The position numbers and the translations under genes are program-made. A stretch of DNA of 52,098 nt, taken from the NCBI GenBank assembly GCA_900318915.1, contig ONMI01000007.1, positions 1 through 52,098 of the forward strand, given 5' to 3'. Positions 15,135 through 25,100 of the stretch are shown piece after piece. Every line of letters starts with the position of its first letter. The stretch's first letter is position 1. The notes under the pieces are model-generated. The model was not told where the DNA came from. It was given only the letters and a program-made list of their open reading frames with translations, and did not search any database. The stretch comes from an uncultured Prevotellaceae bacterium. Its GTDB lineage: Bacteria > Bacteroidota > Bacteroidia > Bacteroidales > Bacteroidaceae.

Positions 15135-17276
15135 ATGTCGCATCTATCGGCCTATTTCCCCGTCACCGACCCCACACTGGTGTTTTTTGTGGTGCTGTGC
15201 ATCATCCTGTTTGCCCCCATCATCATGGGCAAGCTGCGCATACCGCACATCATAGGTATGGTACTGGCGGGCGTGCTGGTGGGCCAGTACGGACTCAACA
15301 TCCTGGTACGCGACGACTCCTTCGAGCTCTTCGGCAAAGTGGGCATGTACTACATCATGTTTCTGGCCGGCCTCGAGATGGACATGGAGGGACTGAAGAA
15401 AGACTCCAGCCAGTTTTTCATCTTCGGTATCCTCACCGCGCTCATCCCCATGGCCATCACCTACCCCGTGGCCACCATCTGCCTGAACTACTCGCCCGCC
15501 GCCTCACTGCTGCTCAGCTGCATCATGGCGTCGAACACACTGATAGCCTACCCCATCGCCGTGCGCTACGGCCTGCAGCGCCACCGCAGCGTGGCACTGA
15601 GCGTGGGCTCCACCATGCTGGCTCTCTTTATCGCACTGATGGTGCTGGCCAGTGTCACCGCCTCGTTCGATGCCGACACCCATTGGTGGTTCTGGCCCAT
15701 GTTCCTCTTCAAGGTGGCCGCCTTCTGCGCCGGCATGATACTTATCATACCCCGTATCACCCGCAAGTTCCTGCGCCGCTACTCCGACGCCGTGATGCAG
15801 TTTATCTTCATCATGGCCGAACTCTTCCTCAGCGCCGCCCTCTCCGAGGCCGTAGGTCTGGAGGGCATCTTCGGTGCCTTCCTCGCGGGCCTGATTCTGA
15901 ACCGCTACATACCGCGCCTCTCATCGCTCATGAACCGCATCGAGTTTACCGGCAATGCCATCTTCATCCCCTACTTCCTTATCGGTGTGGGCATGCTCAT
16001 CAATCTGAGACTGCTCTTCCACGGCGGCGCCATTGTGTGGATTGCCGCCGCCATGGTGGCGGTGGGCATGATAGGCAAGGCCCTGGCCGCCTATGCCGCC
16101 TGCATCGGTTTCAAAATGCCGCTCTCCTCCGGCCACATGATGTTCGGCCTCACATCAGCCCATGCCGCCGGCGGTATCGCCATGGTGATGGTGGGCATGC
16201 GCCTGGAGGTGTCGCCGGGACATCCGATGGTCGACGACGACATGCTCAACGGCGTGATCATCATGATTCTCTTCACCTGCATCATCAGCACCCTCGTGAC
16301 GGAGCGCAGCGCCCGCCAGCTCGTCATCGCCGACAAGGCACAGGACATCAAACAGGCCGAGACAGACGATGAGAAAATACTGCTGCCGGTGAAATATCCC
16401 GATGTGGCAAAAGGACTGGTCAGCATGGCCATCATGATGCGTAACGCCAAACTGAACCGGGGTCTCGTGGCACTCAATGTGGTATACGACGACAAGCACC
16501 GCTCTGCCAACCAAAAAGAGGGCCGCGCACTGCTCGACAACCTGGTCAAAGTGGCCAGCGCCGCCGATGTGAAGATGCAGACGCAAGTCAGGGTAGCCGC
16601 CAATATCGCCAACGGCATCAAATATGCCTTCAAGGAGTTCGACGCCTCTGAAATCATCATGGGCATGCACATCCACAAGGATATATCACCAAAATTCTGG
16701 GGAGAGTTCGCACAGAGCCTCTACAACGGACTGAACAGGCAGATTATCTTCGTCAGGCTGAAACAGCCGCTCAATACCCTGCGGGGCATACAGGTGGCGG
16801 TGCCCTCGAGAGCCGAGTTTGAGCCTGGATTCTACCGCTGGGTGGAACGGCTCGGCCGTTTGGCCGGCAATCTGGAATGCCGCATGGTGTTTCACGGTCG
16901 CAATGAGCAGATGGAGCTCATCAGAAACTACCTGCGCCATAAGCACCCCAGTGTGCGGGCCGACTACCAGCTCATGATGCACTGGAACGAGCTGCCCCGT
17001 CTGGCTGCCACCATCAACGACGACCACCTCTTTGTCGTGGTGACCTCACGAAAGGGAGGTCTCTCCTACAAGACGGCCCTGGAGCGTCTGCCCGACGAGA
17101 TAGAGAAGCATTTCTCGGGCAGGAGCCTCATGCTCATCTACCCCGACCAGTATGGCGAGCGGGAGGCCATGACGTTTGCCGAATCACAACACCAGGAAGA
17201 GCTGAGCGCCTACCAGGAACTGAGAGGTTGGCTGCACCGCACTTTTCACCGCACAAAACACTCACAATCCACATGA
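15135..17276 (+). CDS. Cation:proton antiporter (CPA2 type) with C-terminal universal-stress-like domains
   Basis: 713 residues. The first 395 hold about 12 hydrophobic segments, starting [19 protein letters not shown] and with the CPA2-like stretches [15 protein letters not shown] and [15 protein letters not shown]. Such proteins exchange Na+ or K+ for H+ across the inner membrane. From about 410 to 700 the chain is soluble and resembles two universal-stress-protein-like domains. The start codon follows a -7 box TAAATTTG at 15099-15106. It overlaps the next gene by 4 bases (ATGA). The ion carried cannot be told from sequence. Confidence 0.87.
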   Translation: MSHLSAYFPVTDPTLVFFVVLCIILFAPIIMGKLRIPHIIGMVLAGVLVGQYGLNILVRDDSFELFGKVGMYYIMFLAGLEMDMEGLKKDSSQFFIFGILTALIPMAITYPVATICLNYSPAASLLLSCIMASNTLIAYPIAVRYGLQRHRSVALSVGSTMLALFIALMVLASVTASFDADTHWWFWPMFLFKVAAFCAGMILIIPRITRKFLRRYSDAVMQFIFIMAELFLSAALSEAVGLEGIFGAFLAGLILNRYIPRLSSLMNRIEFTGNAIFIPYFLIGVGMLINLRLLFHGGAIVWIAAAMVAVGMIGKALAAYAACIGFKMPLSSGHMMFGLTSAHAAGGIAMVMVGMRLEVSPGHPMVDDDMLNGVIIMILFTCIISTLVTERSARQLVIADKAQDIKQAETDDEKILLPVKYPDVAKGLVSMAIMMRNAKLNRGLVALNVVYDDKHRSANQKEGRALLDNLVKVASAADVKMQTQVRVAANIANGIKYAFKEFDASEIIMGMHIHKDISPKFWGEFAQSLYNGLNRQIIFVRLKQPLNTLRGIQVAVPSRAEFEPGFYRWVERLGRLAGNLECRMVFHGRNEQMELIRNYLRHKHPSVRADYQLMMHWNELPRLAATINDDHLFVVVTSRKGGLSYKTALERLPDEIEKHFSGRSLMLIYPDQYGEREAMTFAESQHQEELSAYQELRGWLHRTFHRTKHSQST

Positions 17277-18025
17277 TAGAAGTAAAAAACATCAAAAAGA
17301 GCTTCGGTTCGCTCCAAGTGCTGAAAGGCATCGACCTGCACATCGGAAAAGGGGAAATCGTAAGCATCGTAGGACCCAGCGGCGCCGGAAAGACCACACT
17401 GCTGCAAATAATTGGAACACTCGACCAGCCCGATGAAGGCTCCATCGAGATAGACGGCCAGCCGGTGAGCGGCATGAGCCAAGCCAAGATGGCCGACTTC
17501 CGCAACCGCCACATCGGTTTTGTGTTCCAGTTCCACCAACTGCTGCCTGAGTTCTCCGCCATAGAAAACATCATGATACCGGCCTATATAGCCGGAACGA
17601 AAAAGTCGGAAGCAAAAGCACGCGCACAAGAGCTGCTAGCCTTCATGGGACTGCAAGACCGCGCGCAGCACAAGCCCAAGCAGCTCTCTGGCGGAGAGAA
17701 ACAGCGGGTGGCCGTAGCGCGCGCGCTCATCAACAATCCTTCCGTGGTGCTGGCCGACGAGCCCTCTGGCAGTCTGGACAGCCAGAACAAGGCCGAGCTG
17801 CACCAACTCTTCTTCGATCTGCGCGACAAGTACGGCATGACCTTCGTCATCGTTACCCACGATGAAGGACTGGCCGCCATCACCGACCGCACCATACGGC
17901 TCAAAGACGGACGCATCGTAGGCGAGGAGCGCTGCCGTGCAGACCAGGCAAAGACCGACGACAACAGACCGGCAGATGACACTCCGCAACCGGACAACGA
18001 CACACAAACAGCCCCGACAGCATGA
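17273..18025 (+). CDS. ABC transporter ATP-binding protein, LolD/MacB-like
   Basis: 250 residues. It has Walker [10 protein letters not shown] near residue 36, a Q-loop in [13 protein letters not shown], signature LSGGEKQRV, Walker [13 protein letters not shown] and switch His in VTHDE. The sequence type is that of LolD and MacB ATPases, which power lipoprotein release or efflux with a FtsX-like permease. No permease gene is next to it, so naming it lolD would go too far. About 30 polar residues rich in Asp, Thr and Pro form an unusual tail. Start ATG 17273 overlaps the antiporter stop; its stop overlaps the next start (ATGA). Confidence 0.88.
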   Translation: MIEVKNIKKSFGSLQVLKGIDLHIGKGEIVSIVGPSGAGKTTLLQIIGTLDQPDEGSIEIDGQPVSGMSQAKMADFRNRHIGFVFQFHQLLPEFSAIENIMIPAYIAGTKKSEAKARAQELLAFMGLQDRAQHKPKQLSGGEKQRVAVARALINNPSVVLADEPSGSLDSQNKAELHQLFFDLRDKYGMTFVIVTHDEGLAAITDRTIRLKDGRIVGEERCRADQAKTDDNRPADDTPQPDNDTQTAPTA

Positions 18026-18879
18026 AAACAGTAGAACTAGGACAATACAACCGCCTCAAGGTAGTGAGGGAAGTGGACTTCGGCGTATACCTGGACGGCG
18101 GCCGCGAGGGCGATATCCTCCTGCCCAAACGCTATGTGCCACGTGGATGCCGGAAAGGCGACGAACTGGAGGTGTTCATCTACCTGGACCAGGACGAGCG
18201 GCTCATCGCCACCACCGAGCACCCTTTGGCCAAAGTGGGCGAGTTTGCCTGTCTCGAGGTGGCATGGGTCAACGAGCATGGGGCCTTTCTCAACTGGGGA
18301 CTCATGAAAGACCTCTTCTGCCCCTTCGGCGAACAGCGGCTCCGCATGACACGCGGCAGCCGGCATATCGTGCATGTGCATGTCGACGAGCAGACCTACC
18401 GCATCGTAGCCTCCGCCAAACTGGAACACTGGCTCAGCAAGGAGCCGCCCCAGTATGCGCCGCACGATGAGGTGGACCTGCTGGTGTGGCAGCGCACCGA
18501 AGTGGGCTACAAGGTCATCGTCGACAACACCTGGCAAGGACAGATATACAGCAACCAGATATTCCGACCTGTAAAGACCGGCGACAAACTGAAAGGCTAT
18601 GTGACGCAAGTGCGGTTCGACGGGAAAATCGATATGGCACTCCAACCCTCCGGACCTCAACAGACGGCCGACTTCGCCGAAGTGCTCCTGTCGTATCTGC
18701 AAAGCCACGGCGGCATATGCCCCGTGGGCGACAAGAGCGACACCGACGACATACGGCAACTCTTCCAGGTGAGCAAGAAAGTGTTCAAGCGGGCCGTAGG
18801 CGACCTGTACAAGCGCCACCTCATCATACCCGGCGACACAGCCATCTCTCTGGTCGAGAAAGAGAAAAAGACACAATAA
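18022..18879 (+). CDS. S1-domain RNA-binding protein, CvfB/YitL-like
   Basis: 285 residues. Tandem S1-like OB folds fill residues 1-210: [15 protein letters not shown] and [15 protein letters not shown] are the first two, followed by one with [16 protein letters not shown]. The end (about 225-280) is a winged-helix with [15 protein letters not shown]. This order fits CvfB, an RNA-binding protein that affects virulence gene expression in Staphylococcus aureus. The role in Bacteroidetes is not established. It overlaps the ABC gene by 4 bases and ends a three-gene operon. Confidence 0.87.
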   Translation: MKTVELGQYNRLKVVREVDFGVYLDGGREGDILLPKRYVPRGCRKGDELEVFIYLDQDERLIATTEHPLAKVGEFACLEVAWVNEHGAFLNWGLMKDLFCPFGEQRLRMTRGSRHIVHVHVDEQTYRIVASAKLEHWLSKEPPQYAPHDEVDLLVWQRTEVGYKVIVDNTWQGQIYSNQIFRPVKTGDKLKGYVTQVRFDGKIDMALQPSGPQQTADFAEVLLSYLQSHGGICPVGDKSDTDDIRQLFQVSKKVFKRAVGDLYKRHLIIPGDTAISLVEKEKKTQ

Positions 18880-18901
18880 AAAATTATTTTTCACCTTTTC
18901 C

Positions 18902-18932
18902 TTTGGAAATACTTTTTTTATTTGTATATTTG
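18902..18932 (+). promoter_or_regulatory. Promoter of the tcdA leader transcript
   Basis: TTTG at 18902-18905, a 19-base spacer and TATATTTG at 18925-18932. The predicted start is near 18939, giving a leader of about 127 bases before the tcdA ATG. Confidence 0.7.
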
Positions 18933-18954
18933 CGACCGAAATAAATGGAATAAA

Positions 18955-19005
18955 ATGGCAATCAAGAGTGCCCTCTTTGAAGTAATGCCATATCTATCCG
19001 ACTGA
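18955..19005 (+). CDS. Possible 16-residue leader peptide upstream of tcdA
   Basis: ATG 18955 to TGA 19003 encodes MAIKSALFEVMPYLSD, about 16 bases after the predicted transcription start. Its codons contain GCCCTC (18970-18975), which can pair with GAGGGC (19004-19009) overlapping the stop codon. A second hairpin follows at 19015-19038. That arrangement resembles a translated attenuator leader, but no run of a single regulatory amino acid is seen. It may be a chance ORF inside a structured RNA. Confidence 0.3.
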   Translation: MAIKSALFEVMPYLSD

Positions 19006-19014
19006 GGGCATCAT

Positions 19015-19038
19015 AGGGGCGCTCTTTGGGGCGTCCCT
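19015..19038 (+). promoter_or_regulatory. Leader hairpin before tcdA
   Basis: Eight-bp stem AGGGGCGC / GCGTCCCT (one G-T pair) with an 8-base loop, followed by AACTTTT. It is 28 bases before the tcdA start. It could be a weak terminator or attenuator. Confidence 0.4.
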
Positions 19039-19065
19039 AACTTTTACTCCCTTATTTTTCACACA

Positions 19066-19827
19066 ATGGAAGACCAATTCACCAGAACCCGTATGCTCTT
19101 CGGCGAAAACGCCATGAACAGACTGCGCAATGCCCGCGTGGCCGTCTTCGGCGTGGGCGGCGTGGGCGGCTATGTGGTAGAGGTGCTGGCCCGCAGCGGT
19201 GTGGGCGAACTGCACCTCGTGGACAACGACACCGTGAGCCTGAGCAACCTGAACCGGCAGATCATAGCGCTCCACTCCACCCTGGGACGCAGCAAAGTGG
19301 AGGTGGCCGAAGAGCGCATACACGACATCAACCCGCATTGCAAGGTCGTGAAGTATCCCTTTTTCTATCTGCCGGAAAATGCCGACATGATAGACTTGAC
19401 TCAAATGGACTATGTGGTCGACTGCATAGACACCGTGACGGCCAAGGTGGAACTGATAAGCCGCTGCCACAAAATGGGCATACCGCTGCTCAGCTGCATG
19501 GGTGCCGCCAACAAGACCGATGCCACCGCTTTCCGAGTGAGCGATATCTACAAAACGACAATGGACCCGCTGGCCAAATTCCTGCGCAAGCGACTGCGCG
19601 CCCTGGGCATACCCAGCCTGAAAGTGGTATACAGCGAAGAACCCCCACTCCACCCCGTGGAGAAAGCAGTGCCCGACAACAACCAAGCAGACGCGTCAGC
19701 ACAGACACACCGCCGCGACACACCCGGCAGCAACGCCTTTGTGCCCGCCGCGGCCGGACTGGCAGCCGGCGGCGAGGTGATCAAAGACCTGATAGCCACG
19801 GCAGAAGGCCATCAGGAGCCCACCTGA
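19066..19827 (+). CDS. tcdA: tRNA threonylcarbamoyladenosine dehydratase (ThiF/MoeB family)
   Basis: 253 residues. It has the ThiF/E1-like Rossmann fold with GVGGVGGYVVEVLARSGVG (about residues 27-45), then LVDNDTVSLSNLNRQ and a downstream DCIDTVTAKV. TcdA uses ATP to cyclise t6A at position 37 of ANN-decoding tRNAs to ct6A. The length and the lack of the zinc CxxC pair of MoeB/ThiF favour TcdA. It has its own promoter and a structured leader of about 127 bases. A bidirectional terminator shared with asnS follows immediately. Confidence 0.88.
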   Translation: MEDQFTRTRMLFGENAMNRLRNARVAVFGVGGVGGYVVEVLARSGVGELHLVDNDTVSLSNLNRQIIALHSTLGRSKVEVAEERIHDINPHCKVVKYPFFYLPENADMIDLTQMDYVVDCIDTVTAKVELISRCHKMGIPLLSCMGAANKTDATAFRVSDIYKTTMDPLAKFLRKRLRALGIPSLKVVYSEEPPLHPVEKAVPDNNQADASAQTHRRDTPGSNAFVPAAAGLAAGGEVIKDLIATAEGHQEPT

Positions 19828-19870
19828 AAAAGAATCCCCTACAGCATCAAAACTGCAGGGGATTCTTTTT
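19827..19870. terminator. Bidirectional terminator between tcdA and asnS
   Basis: Perfect 14-bp arms (19827-19840 with 19857-19870), A-rich on the left and T-rich on the right, plus a CAG/CTG extension near the loop. It serves tcdA (plus) and asnS (minus). Confidence 0.8.
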
Positions 19871-19890
19871 TATCATAAAAGCCGGAAGGC

Positions 19891-21294
19891 TTAGAAATCG
19901 GCATTCTTCGGTGTACGCGGGAAGGGGATGACGTCGCGTATGTTCTGCATGCCCGTGACAAACAGGATGAGACGCTCGAAACCGAGTCCGAAACCGCCAT
20001 GAGGACAAGTGCCGAACTTGCGGGTGTCGAGATACCACCACATGTCTTTCATCGGAATGGAGAGTTCGTTGATACGCGTCATCAGCTTGTCGTAGTTCTC
20101 CTCACGCACGCTGCCGCCGATAATCTCGCCAATCTGCGGGAAGAGCACATCAGTGCCCTGCACCGTCTTGCCGTCGGCATTCTGCTTCATGTAGAAGGCC
20201 TTGATGTCCTTGGGATAGTCGGTCATGATGACAGGACGCTTGAAATGGTGCTCCACCAGATAGCGCTCATGCTCACTGGCCAGGTCCATGCCCCAGGAAA
20301 CGGGGAACTCAAACTTATGGCCGGCGGCCACGGCTTCCTCCAGAATACGGATACCCTCTGTGTAAGGCAGGCGCACAAACGAGCCCTCAAGCACCGACTG
20401 CAGACGGCTGAGCAGCGTCTTGTCGATCATCTTGTTGAGGAACTCCAGGTCGTCCTTGCAGTGCTCCAGAGCCCAGCGCACACAATACTTGATAAAGTCC
20501 TCCTCCAGGTCCATCAGGTCATTGAGGTCGATGAAAGCCACCTCGGGCTCAATCATCCAAAACTCGGCCAGATGGCGCGGCGTGTTGCTGTTCTCGGCGC
20601 GGAAGGTGGGACCGAAAGTGTAGATGGCACCCAGGGCGGTGGCACCCAGTTCGCCTTCCAACTGTCCGCTCACGGTGAGCGAGGTCATCTTGCCGAAGAA
20701 GTCGTCGGTATAGACGATGCTGCCGTTCTCATCCTTTTTCAGGTCGTACAGGTTCTGCGTGGTCACCTGGAACATCTCACCGGCGCCCTCACAGTCGCTG
20801 GCCGTGATGATGGGGGTATGGAAATAGAAGAACCCCTTCTCATGGAAGTAGGTATGGATGGCCATAGCCATATTGTGGCGTATACGCATCACGGCACCGA
20901 AGGTGTTGGTGCGCAGGCGCAGGTGTGCATACTGGCGCATGTACTCAAACGACTGTCCCTTCTTCTGCATGGGGTAGTCATTGCCGCAGGTGCCGTAGAG
21001 TTCTATCTCCCGACACTGTATCTCAGAGGCCTGACCGGCTGCGGGGCTCTCCACCAACACACCGTTCACACTGAGGCACGAACCTGTAGTAATCTGTTTC
21101 AGCACCGACTCGTCGACAGTAGACGGGTCTACAACTATCTGAACGTTCTTGATGGTGGAGCCGTCGTTGAGGGCGATGAAATCTACAGCCTTGCTGCTGC
21201 GGTGCGTACGCACCCATCCTCTCACGTTGACCATTGTGCCATAGTCCTTACGGCACAGCACATCCACCACTTTCGTTCTGCGTATTGTTTCCAT
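19891..21294 (-). CDS. asnS: Asparaginyl-tRNA synthetase
   Basis: 467 residues, normal for the family. It charges tRNA-Asn. The N-terminal OB fold for anticodon binding covers about residues 15-105 ([22 protein letters not shown]). The class II core follows, with motif 2 ([21 protein letters not shown]) and motif 3 ([16 protein letters not shown]). The FRAENS...HLAEFWM form separates AsnS from AspS. It is 29 bases downstream of the rluB-like gene and may be read from the same transcript. It shares the terminator at 19827-19870. Confidence 0.97.
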   Translation of the reverse strand: METIRRTKVVDVLCRKDYGTMVNVRGWVRTHRSSKAVDFIALNDGSTIKNVQIVVDPSTVDESVLKQITTGSCLSVNGVLVESPAAGQASEIQCREIELYGTCGNDYPMQKKGQSFEYMRQYAHLRLRTNTFGAVMRIRHNMAMAIHTYFHEKGFFYFHTPIITASDCEGAGEMFQVTTQNLYDLKKDENGSIVYTDDFFGKMTSLTVSGQLEGELGATALGAIYTFGPTFRAENSNTPRHLAEFWMIEPEVAFIDLNDLMDLEEDFIKYCVRWALEHCKDDLEFLNKMIDKTLLSRLQSVLEGSFVRLPYTEGIRILEEAVAAGHKFEFPVSWGMDLASEHERYLVEHHFKRPVIMTDYPKDIKAFYMKQNADGKTVQGTDVLFPQIGEIIGGSVREENYDKLMTRINELSIPMKDMWWYLDTRKFGTCPHGGFGLGFERLILFVTGMQNIRDVIPFPRTPKNADF

Positions 21295-21323
21295 TGTCTA
21301 TTACTATGTGTTGTAAATGTATT

Positions 21324-22733
21324 CTATTCAAAGGCGCCCATGCGGAGCATCTCCACCTCTTTCTCGGTGAGGAAACGCCAGTCGCCACGGCGGAGTCCTT
21401 TCTTGGTGAGGCCGGCGAAGAGCACACGGTCCAACTTGGTGACACGGTAACCCAGGCTCTCGAAGATACGGCGCACGATGCGGTTCTTGCCGCTGTGTAT
21501 CTCGATGCCCACCTGGCTCTTGTCGGTATCGCTGGCATACTGTATGTCGTCGGCATGTATCTCACCGTCCTCAAGGGTGATGCCCTCTGCTATCTGCTGC
21601 ATGTCGTGCACGGTGACATTCTTGTCGAGATACACATGATACACCTTCTTCTTGAGGAATTTGGGATGGGTGAGCTTGCTGGCCAGGTCGCCGTCGTTGG
21701 TGAGCAGGAGCACACCGGTGGTGTTGCGGTCCAGACGGCCCACAGGATAGATGCGCTCGGGGCAGGCATCCTTCACCAGCTCCATCACCGTCTTCCGCTG
21801 CAGGGGATCCTCGCTTGTGGTGACATAGTCTTTGGGCTTGTTGAGCAGCACATACACCTTCTTCTCAAGACGCACCGGCTGGTCGTGGAAACGCACCTCG
21901 TCGGTACGAAGTATCTTGGTGCCCAGTTCGGTCACCACCTCACCGTTCACACTCACCACACCGGCCTGGATGAACTCGTCGGCCTCGCGGCGGCTGCACA
22001 CACCGGCATTGGCCAGGAATTTGTTCAGACGCAGCGGCTCGTTGGGATCAAACTGCTCCTCCTTATAGTCTATACGCTTCTTATTGCTGTTGGGTTTGGC
22101 ATAGCCTTGGGCATAGCGGTTGTTATAGCCGCCGGGGCGCTGCTGATAGCCGCCGCGCTGCTGGTAGCCGCCCTGCTGACGGGGCTGATAGCCGCCCTGC
22201 TGACGGGGCTGATAGCCGCCCTGCTGACGGGGCTGGTAGCCGCCCTGCTGACGAGACTGATAACCACCCTGCTGACGGGGCTGATAGCCACCCTGCTGAC
22301 GGGGCTGATAACCGCCTTGCTGACGGGGCTGGTAACCGCCCTGCTGACGGGGCTGGTAGCCACCCTGCTCTTCATTATCATTATTATAACGGGGACGATA
22401 GCCTTGCTGATAGCCGCCGCGCTGCTGATAACCGCCGCGCTGCTGATAGCCACCACGCTGCTGGGGATAGTCGCCATTGTTGTAACGGGGACGATAGCCT
22501 CTTTGCTGTCCACCCGACTGAAGTCCGCTTCCGAAACCCTCGGGTCGGAAACCTGCTTCATCGTCATGTCGTTCGCTGCTGTAGGCTCGTTGAGTATGAA
22601 TGCGGGGCCGCTGAGGCCGACCGCCACGCTGGTCACGTGAATAACCATTTGATTGTCCCGGAGTGTAACCCTCGCGGTCACCATCTTTCTGCTCTGCAGA
22701 AAGTCCTTCCTGCTTGATGTCGTTTTCTTCCAT
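21324..22733 (-). CDS. rluB: 23S rRNA pseudouridine synthase (RluB-like) with a long disordered Gln/Gly/Tyr/Arg N-terminus
   Basis: 469 residues. The C-terminal half is a normal RluB/RsuA enzyme: S4 domain from about 233 ([20 protein letters not shown]), catalytic Asp in [18 protein letters not shown], and a C-terminal [14 protein letters not shown]. RluB makes pseudouridine 2605 in 23S rRNA; exact site specificity here is inferred. Residues 1-225 are low complexity: RGGYQ units, RPRYNN units and nine copies of an 8-residue unit close to QQGGYQPR. Such RGG-like segments bind RNA and can drive condensation. RluB enzymes are usually near 250-300 residues, so this is a large addition. It is followed by asnS after 29 bases. 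Confidence 0.88.
   Translation of the reverse strand: MEENDIKQEGLSAEQKDGDREGYTPGQSNGYSRDQRGGRPQRPRIHTQRAYSSERHDDEAGFRPEGFGSGLQSGGQQRGYRPRYNNGDYPQQRGGYQQRGGYQQRGGYQQGYRPRYNNDNEEQGGYQPRQQGGYQPRQQGGYQPRQQGGYQPRQQGGYQSRQQGGYQPRQQGGYQPRQQGGYQPRQQGGYQQRGGYQQRPGGYNNRYAQGYAKPNSNKKRIDYKEEQFDPNEPLRLNKFLANAGVCSRREADEFIQAGVVSVNGEVVTELGTKILRTDEVRFHDQPVRLEKKVYVLLNKPKDYVTTSEDPLQRKTVMELVKDACPERIYPVGRLDRNTTGVLLLTNDGDLASKLTHPKFLKKKVYHVYLDKNVTVHDMQQIAEGITLEDGEIHADDIQYASDTDKSQVGIEIHSGKNRIVRRIFESLGYRVTKLDRVLFAGLTKKGLRRGDWRFLTEKEVEMLRMGAFE
22160..22370 (-). repeat. Intragenic 24-bp repeat, about nine copies
   Basis: The DNA behind the QQGGYQPR units of the rluB-like gene repeats every 24 bases (plus-strand unit GATAGCCGCCCTGCTGACGG and variants). 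Differences between copies are mostly at third codon positions (GCC/GCC/ACC, GAT/GGT), so the protein repeat is kept while the DNA drifts. Confidence 0.85.
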
Positions 22734-22781
22734 TTTTGTTAAAAAATTAATTGTTTAGCCTCACGGCCTCATTGATAGTGT

Positions 22782-24128
22782 TTATAAACCAGTGTAGCTC
22801 TGCGGAGTGATGGCCATCAGTTCGGCTTTCACTGCGTCGCTCACTTCGAGTTGAGAGATAAATGTATGTATACTTTGTTCCGTTATTTTCTGATTGGTAC
22901 GGGTGAGCTGCTTCAGCGCCTCATAAGGATGGGGATAGCCCTCACGGCGAAGAATGGTTTGGATGGCTTCTGCCACCACCGCCCAAGTGGCCTCCAAGTC
23001 GGCCTCGATACGCTCCTCGTTGAGAATGAGCTTGCCCAGACCCTTCAGCGTGCTTTGCAAAGCAATGAGTCCATGACCGATGGGCACACCGATATTGCGG
23101 AGCACTGTAGAGTCGGTGAGGTCGCGCTGCAAACGGCTTATCGGCAATTTCTGTGCCAAAAACTGCAAAATGGCATTGGCCATGCCCAGATTGCCCTCAC
23201 TGTTCTCGAAATCGATGGGGTTCACCTTATGGGGCATAGCGCTCGAGCCCACCTCACCAGCCTTGATCTGCTGCTTGAAGTAATCCATCGAGATATACAT
23301 CCACATGTCGCGGTCCAGGTCGATGATAATCGTGTTCAGACGGCGCAGGGCATCGAATACAGCGCCAAGATTGTCGTAATTGCTTATCTGGGTGGTATAC
23401 TGCTCGCGCTGCAGACCCAAGGCGTCGGCCACAAAACGGTTGCCGAAAGCTTTCCAGTCATAGGAGGGATAGGCCACATGATGAGCATTGAAATTGCCGG
23501 TGGCACCGCCGAACTTGGCTGTAATGGGACATGCCTTCAACTGGCTGAGCTGCTGCTGAAGACGGTACACAAACACCATGAGCTCCTTGCCCAGACGGGT
23601 GGGCGACGCAGGCTGGCCGTGGGTCTTGGCCAACATGGGAATGTCTTTCCACTGCTCGGCCAACTTCCGCAGCATCTCGACCAACTGCTCATATTGCGGC
23701 ACCACCACTTCGTGGAGAGCCTCCTTGAGCGAAAGGGGAACAGAGGTGTTGTTGATGTCCTGCGAGGTAAGACCAAAATGGATGAACTCCTTATAGGGTT
23801 CCAACCCACCAATACGGTCGAAGGCCTCTTTGATGAAATACTCCACCGCCTTCACATCATGGTTGGTCACCTTCTCTATATCCTTCACACGCTGAGCGTC
23901 CGACACGTCGAATTTCTCATACAGGGCACGCAGCGTGGGGAAGAGTGCCTTGTCAAACTGCTGCAGTTGGGGTAAGGGCAACTCACACAGAGCGATAAAA
24001 TATTCTATCTCCACCCGCACACGATAGCGTATGAGAGCATACTCTGAGAAATAAGCTGCCAATGATTGCGTTTTACCACGATACCGGCCGTCAATAGGAG
24101 ACACTGCCGTCAATAAGTCCAGACACAT
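22782..24128 (-). CDS. purB: Adenylosuccinate lyase
   Basis: 448 residues. It cleaves SAICAR and adenylosuccinate, releasing fumarate, in purine synthesis. The superfamily signature SSAMPHKVNPIDFENSEGN (about residues 287-305) carries the catalytic serine loop. The N-terminal SPIDGRY and the histidine-containing KTHGQPASPT also match. Its form (SPIDGRYRGKT) is the E. coli PurB type rather than the short Bacillus type. A -7 box TAATTTTG lies on the minus strand at 24154-24161. The rluB-like gene follows after 48 bases. Confidence 0.96.
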   Translation of the reverse strand: MCLDLLTAVSPIDGRYRGKTQSLAAYFSEYALIRYRVRVEIEYFIALCELPLPQLQQFDKALFPTLRALYEKFDVSDAQRVKDIEKVTNHDVKAVEYFIKEAFDRIGGLEPYKEFIHFGLTSQDINNTSVPLSLKEALHEVVVPQYEQLVEMLRKLAEQWKDIPMLAKTHGQPASPTRLGKELMVFVYRLQQQLSQLKACPITAKFGGATGNFNAHHVAYPSYDWKAFGNRFVADALGLQREQYTTQISNYDNLGAVFDALRRLNTIIIDLDRDMWMYISMDYFKQQIKAGEVGSSAMPHKVNPIDFENSEGNLGMANAILQFLAQKLPISRLQRDLTDSTVLRNIGVPIGHGLIALQSTLKGLGKLILNEERIEADLEATWAVVAEAIQTILRREGYPHPYEALKQLTRTNQKITEQSIHTFISQLEVSDAVKAELMAITPQSYTGL

Positions 24129-24215
24129 AAGCTAATACTTCTAATTCGATGCGCAAAATTACGAATTAATATTGACATGCAAGAATATAAATATCTAAAG
24201 TTTCATAAAAGAGCA

Positions 24216-24635
24216 TCAAAACCTGTTATTGGCCAACAACGCTATTCCTGGAAGCGTGTCGAGCAGCGCCACACAGACTTCAATATCCGACGGACGAAGC
24301 ACAACAATCGATTTCTCGTCCCAGGCGAAGGAATACATATACTCTATCAGAATGCCCGCATGGGAGATGTGCTTCATCACCTCGGCCAGACTGCCCGGCA
24401 CATTCTTACATGTGAATGCCACCACCTGCGTACGCTTCACGGCAAAATGCGCATCCTTCAACACCTGCACGGCCCTGGCAGTGTCGGACACAATACAGCG
24501 CAATGTGCCGAAATCGGAATTGTCGGCGATGGTCATGGCAAGCAGATTGATGCCGGCACCGCCCAAAATACTTGTCACCTCGGTAAGACGGCCCGACTTG
24601 TTCTCCAAAAAAATAGAGAGTTGTTCCATTTTCAT
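24216..24635 (-). CDS. Tandem ACT-domain protein
   Basis: 139 residues from the ATG at 24635; longer in-frame starts run into the structured leader and are rejected. Two ACT domains make up the whole protein: residues 3-70 (LSIFLENKSGRLTEVTSIL) and 71-139 (VVAFTCKNVPGSLAEVMKHI). ACT domains bind amino acids and usually regulate. Stand-alone tandem ACT proteins of this size are common in Bacteroidetes and Firmicutes; their target is unknown. A -7 box TATCTTTG at 24734-24741 (minus) gives a leader of about 92 bases with small hairpins (for example 24678-24694). Confidence 0.85.
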   Translation of the reverse strand: MKMEQLSIFLENKSGRLTEVTSILGGAGINLLAMTIADNSDFGTLRCIVSDTARAVQVLKDAHFAVKRTQVVAFTCKNVPGSLAEVMKHISHAGILIEYMYSFAWDEKSIVVLRPSDIEVCVALLDTLPGIALLANNRF

Positions 24636-24775
24636 AGTATAAGATTCTTCAATTAGTATAATATATGTGTGTCGTAAGTGCAAATCCAGTGCACAGCCGG
24701 CAGGCTGGCCCATACACAATGCCTATATGCATGCAAAGATAAACAATTATTCTGAAAGCTAGTCTGCCTATATAC

Positions 24776-24811
24776 AAAAAAAATCCCTGCAATCCCGAAG
24801 GACCACAGGGA
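24776..24811 (-). terminator. Terminator of tRNA-Val
   Basis: Minus strand: stem TCCCTG/CAGGGA (24784-24789 with 24806-24811), with an inner TCC/GGA pair around a tetraloop, followed by eight T (24776-24783). It starts 13 bases after the tRNA. Confidence 0.7.
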
Positions 24812-24823
24812 ATCACCCCATTG

Positions 24824-24898
24824 TGGGCGCTGACGGATTCGAACCGCCGACCCTCTGCTTGTAAGGCAGATGCTCTGAACCAACTGAGCTAAGCGCCC
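24824..24898 (-). tRNA. tRNA-Val (anticodon TAC)
   Basis: 75 nt. The 7-bp acceptor stem GGGCGCT/AGCGCCC, D arm with AGCTCAGTTGGTTCAGAGC, anticodon stem TCTGC/GCAGA with loop CTTACAA, and T arm GGCGGTTCGAATCCGTC are all present. The anticodon TAC reads GTA and related valine codons. CCA is not encoded; the discriminator A is followed by CAA. It has its own promoter (24916-24947) and terminator. Confidence 0.97.
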
Positions 24899-24915
24899 TT
24901 TGCTGAAAAGCGATG

Positions 24916-24947
24916 CAAAGGTAGACATAATTCTCCATACCACCAAA
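24916..24947 (-). promoter_or_regulatory. Promoter of tRNA-Val
   Basis: Minus strand TTTG (24944-24947), a 20-base spacer, TACCTTTG (24916-24923). The predicted start is about 10 bases before the mature tRNA. Confidence 0.7.
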
Positions 24948-25100
24948 TTTTTCGCCAGTTTTTTCTCACTTGGCTGGTTTTCTGAGCACAATCTGTTCTT
25001 TTCTCAAGTTTTTTTAGTAAGTTTGCCCGAAATTTGTCATGCACCCTACCGCAACAGCTAAAAAGGGAGCTGAACCATAAAAAAACAATACGAAAAAAAG

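Noticed and set aside
17273-18025. Naming the ATPase lolD
   Set aside because: Motifs are shared by LolD, MacB and FtsE-type ATPases, and no LolC/E permease is adjacent.
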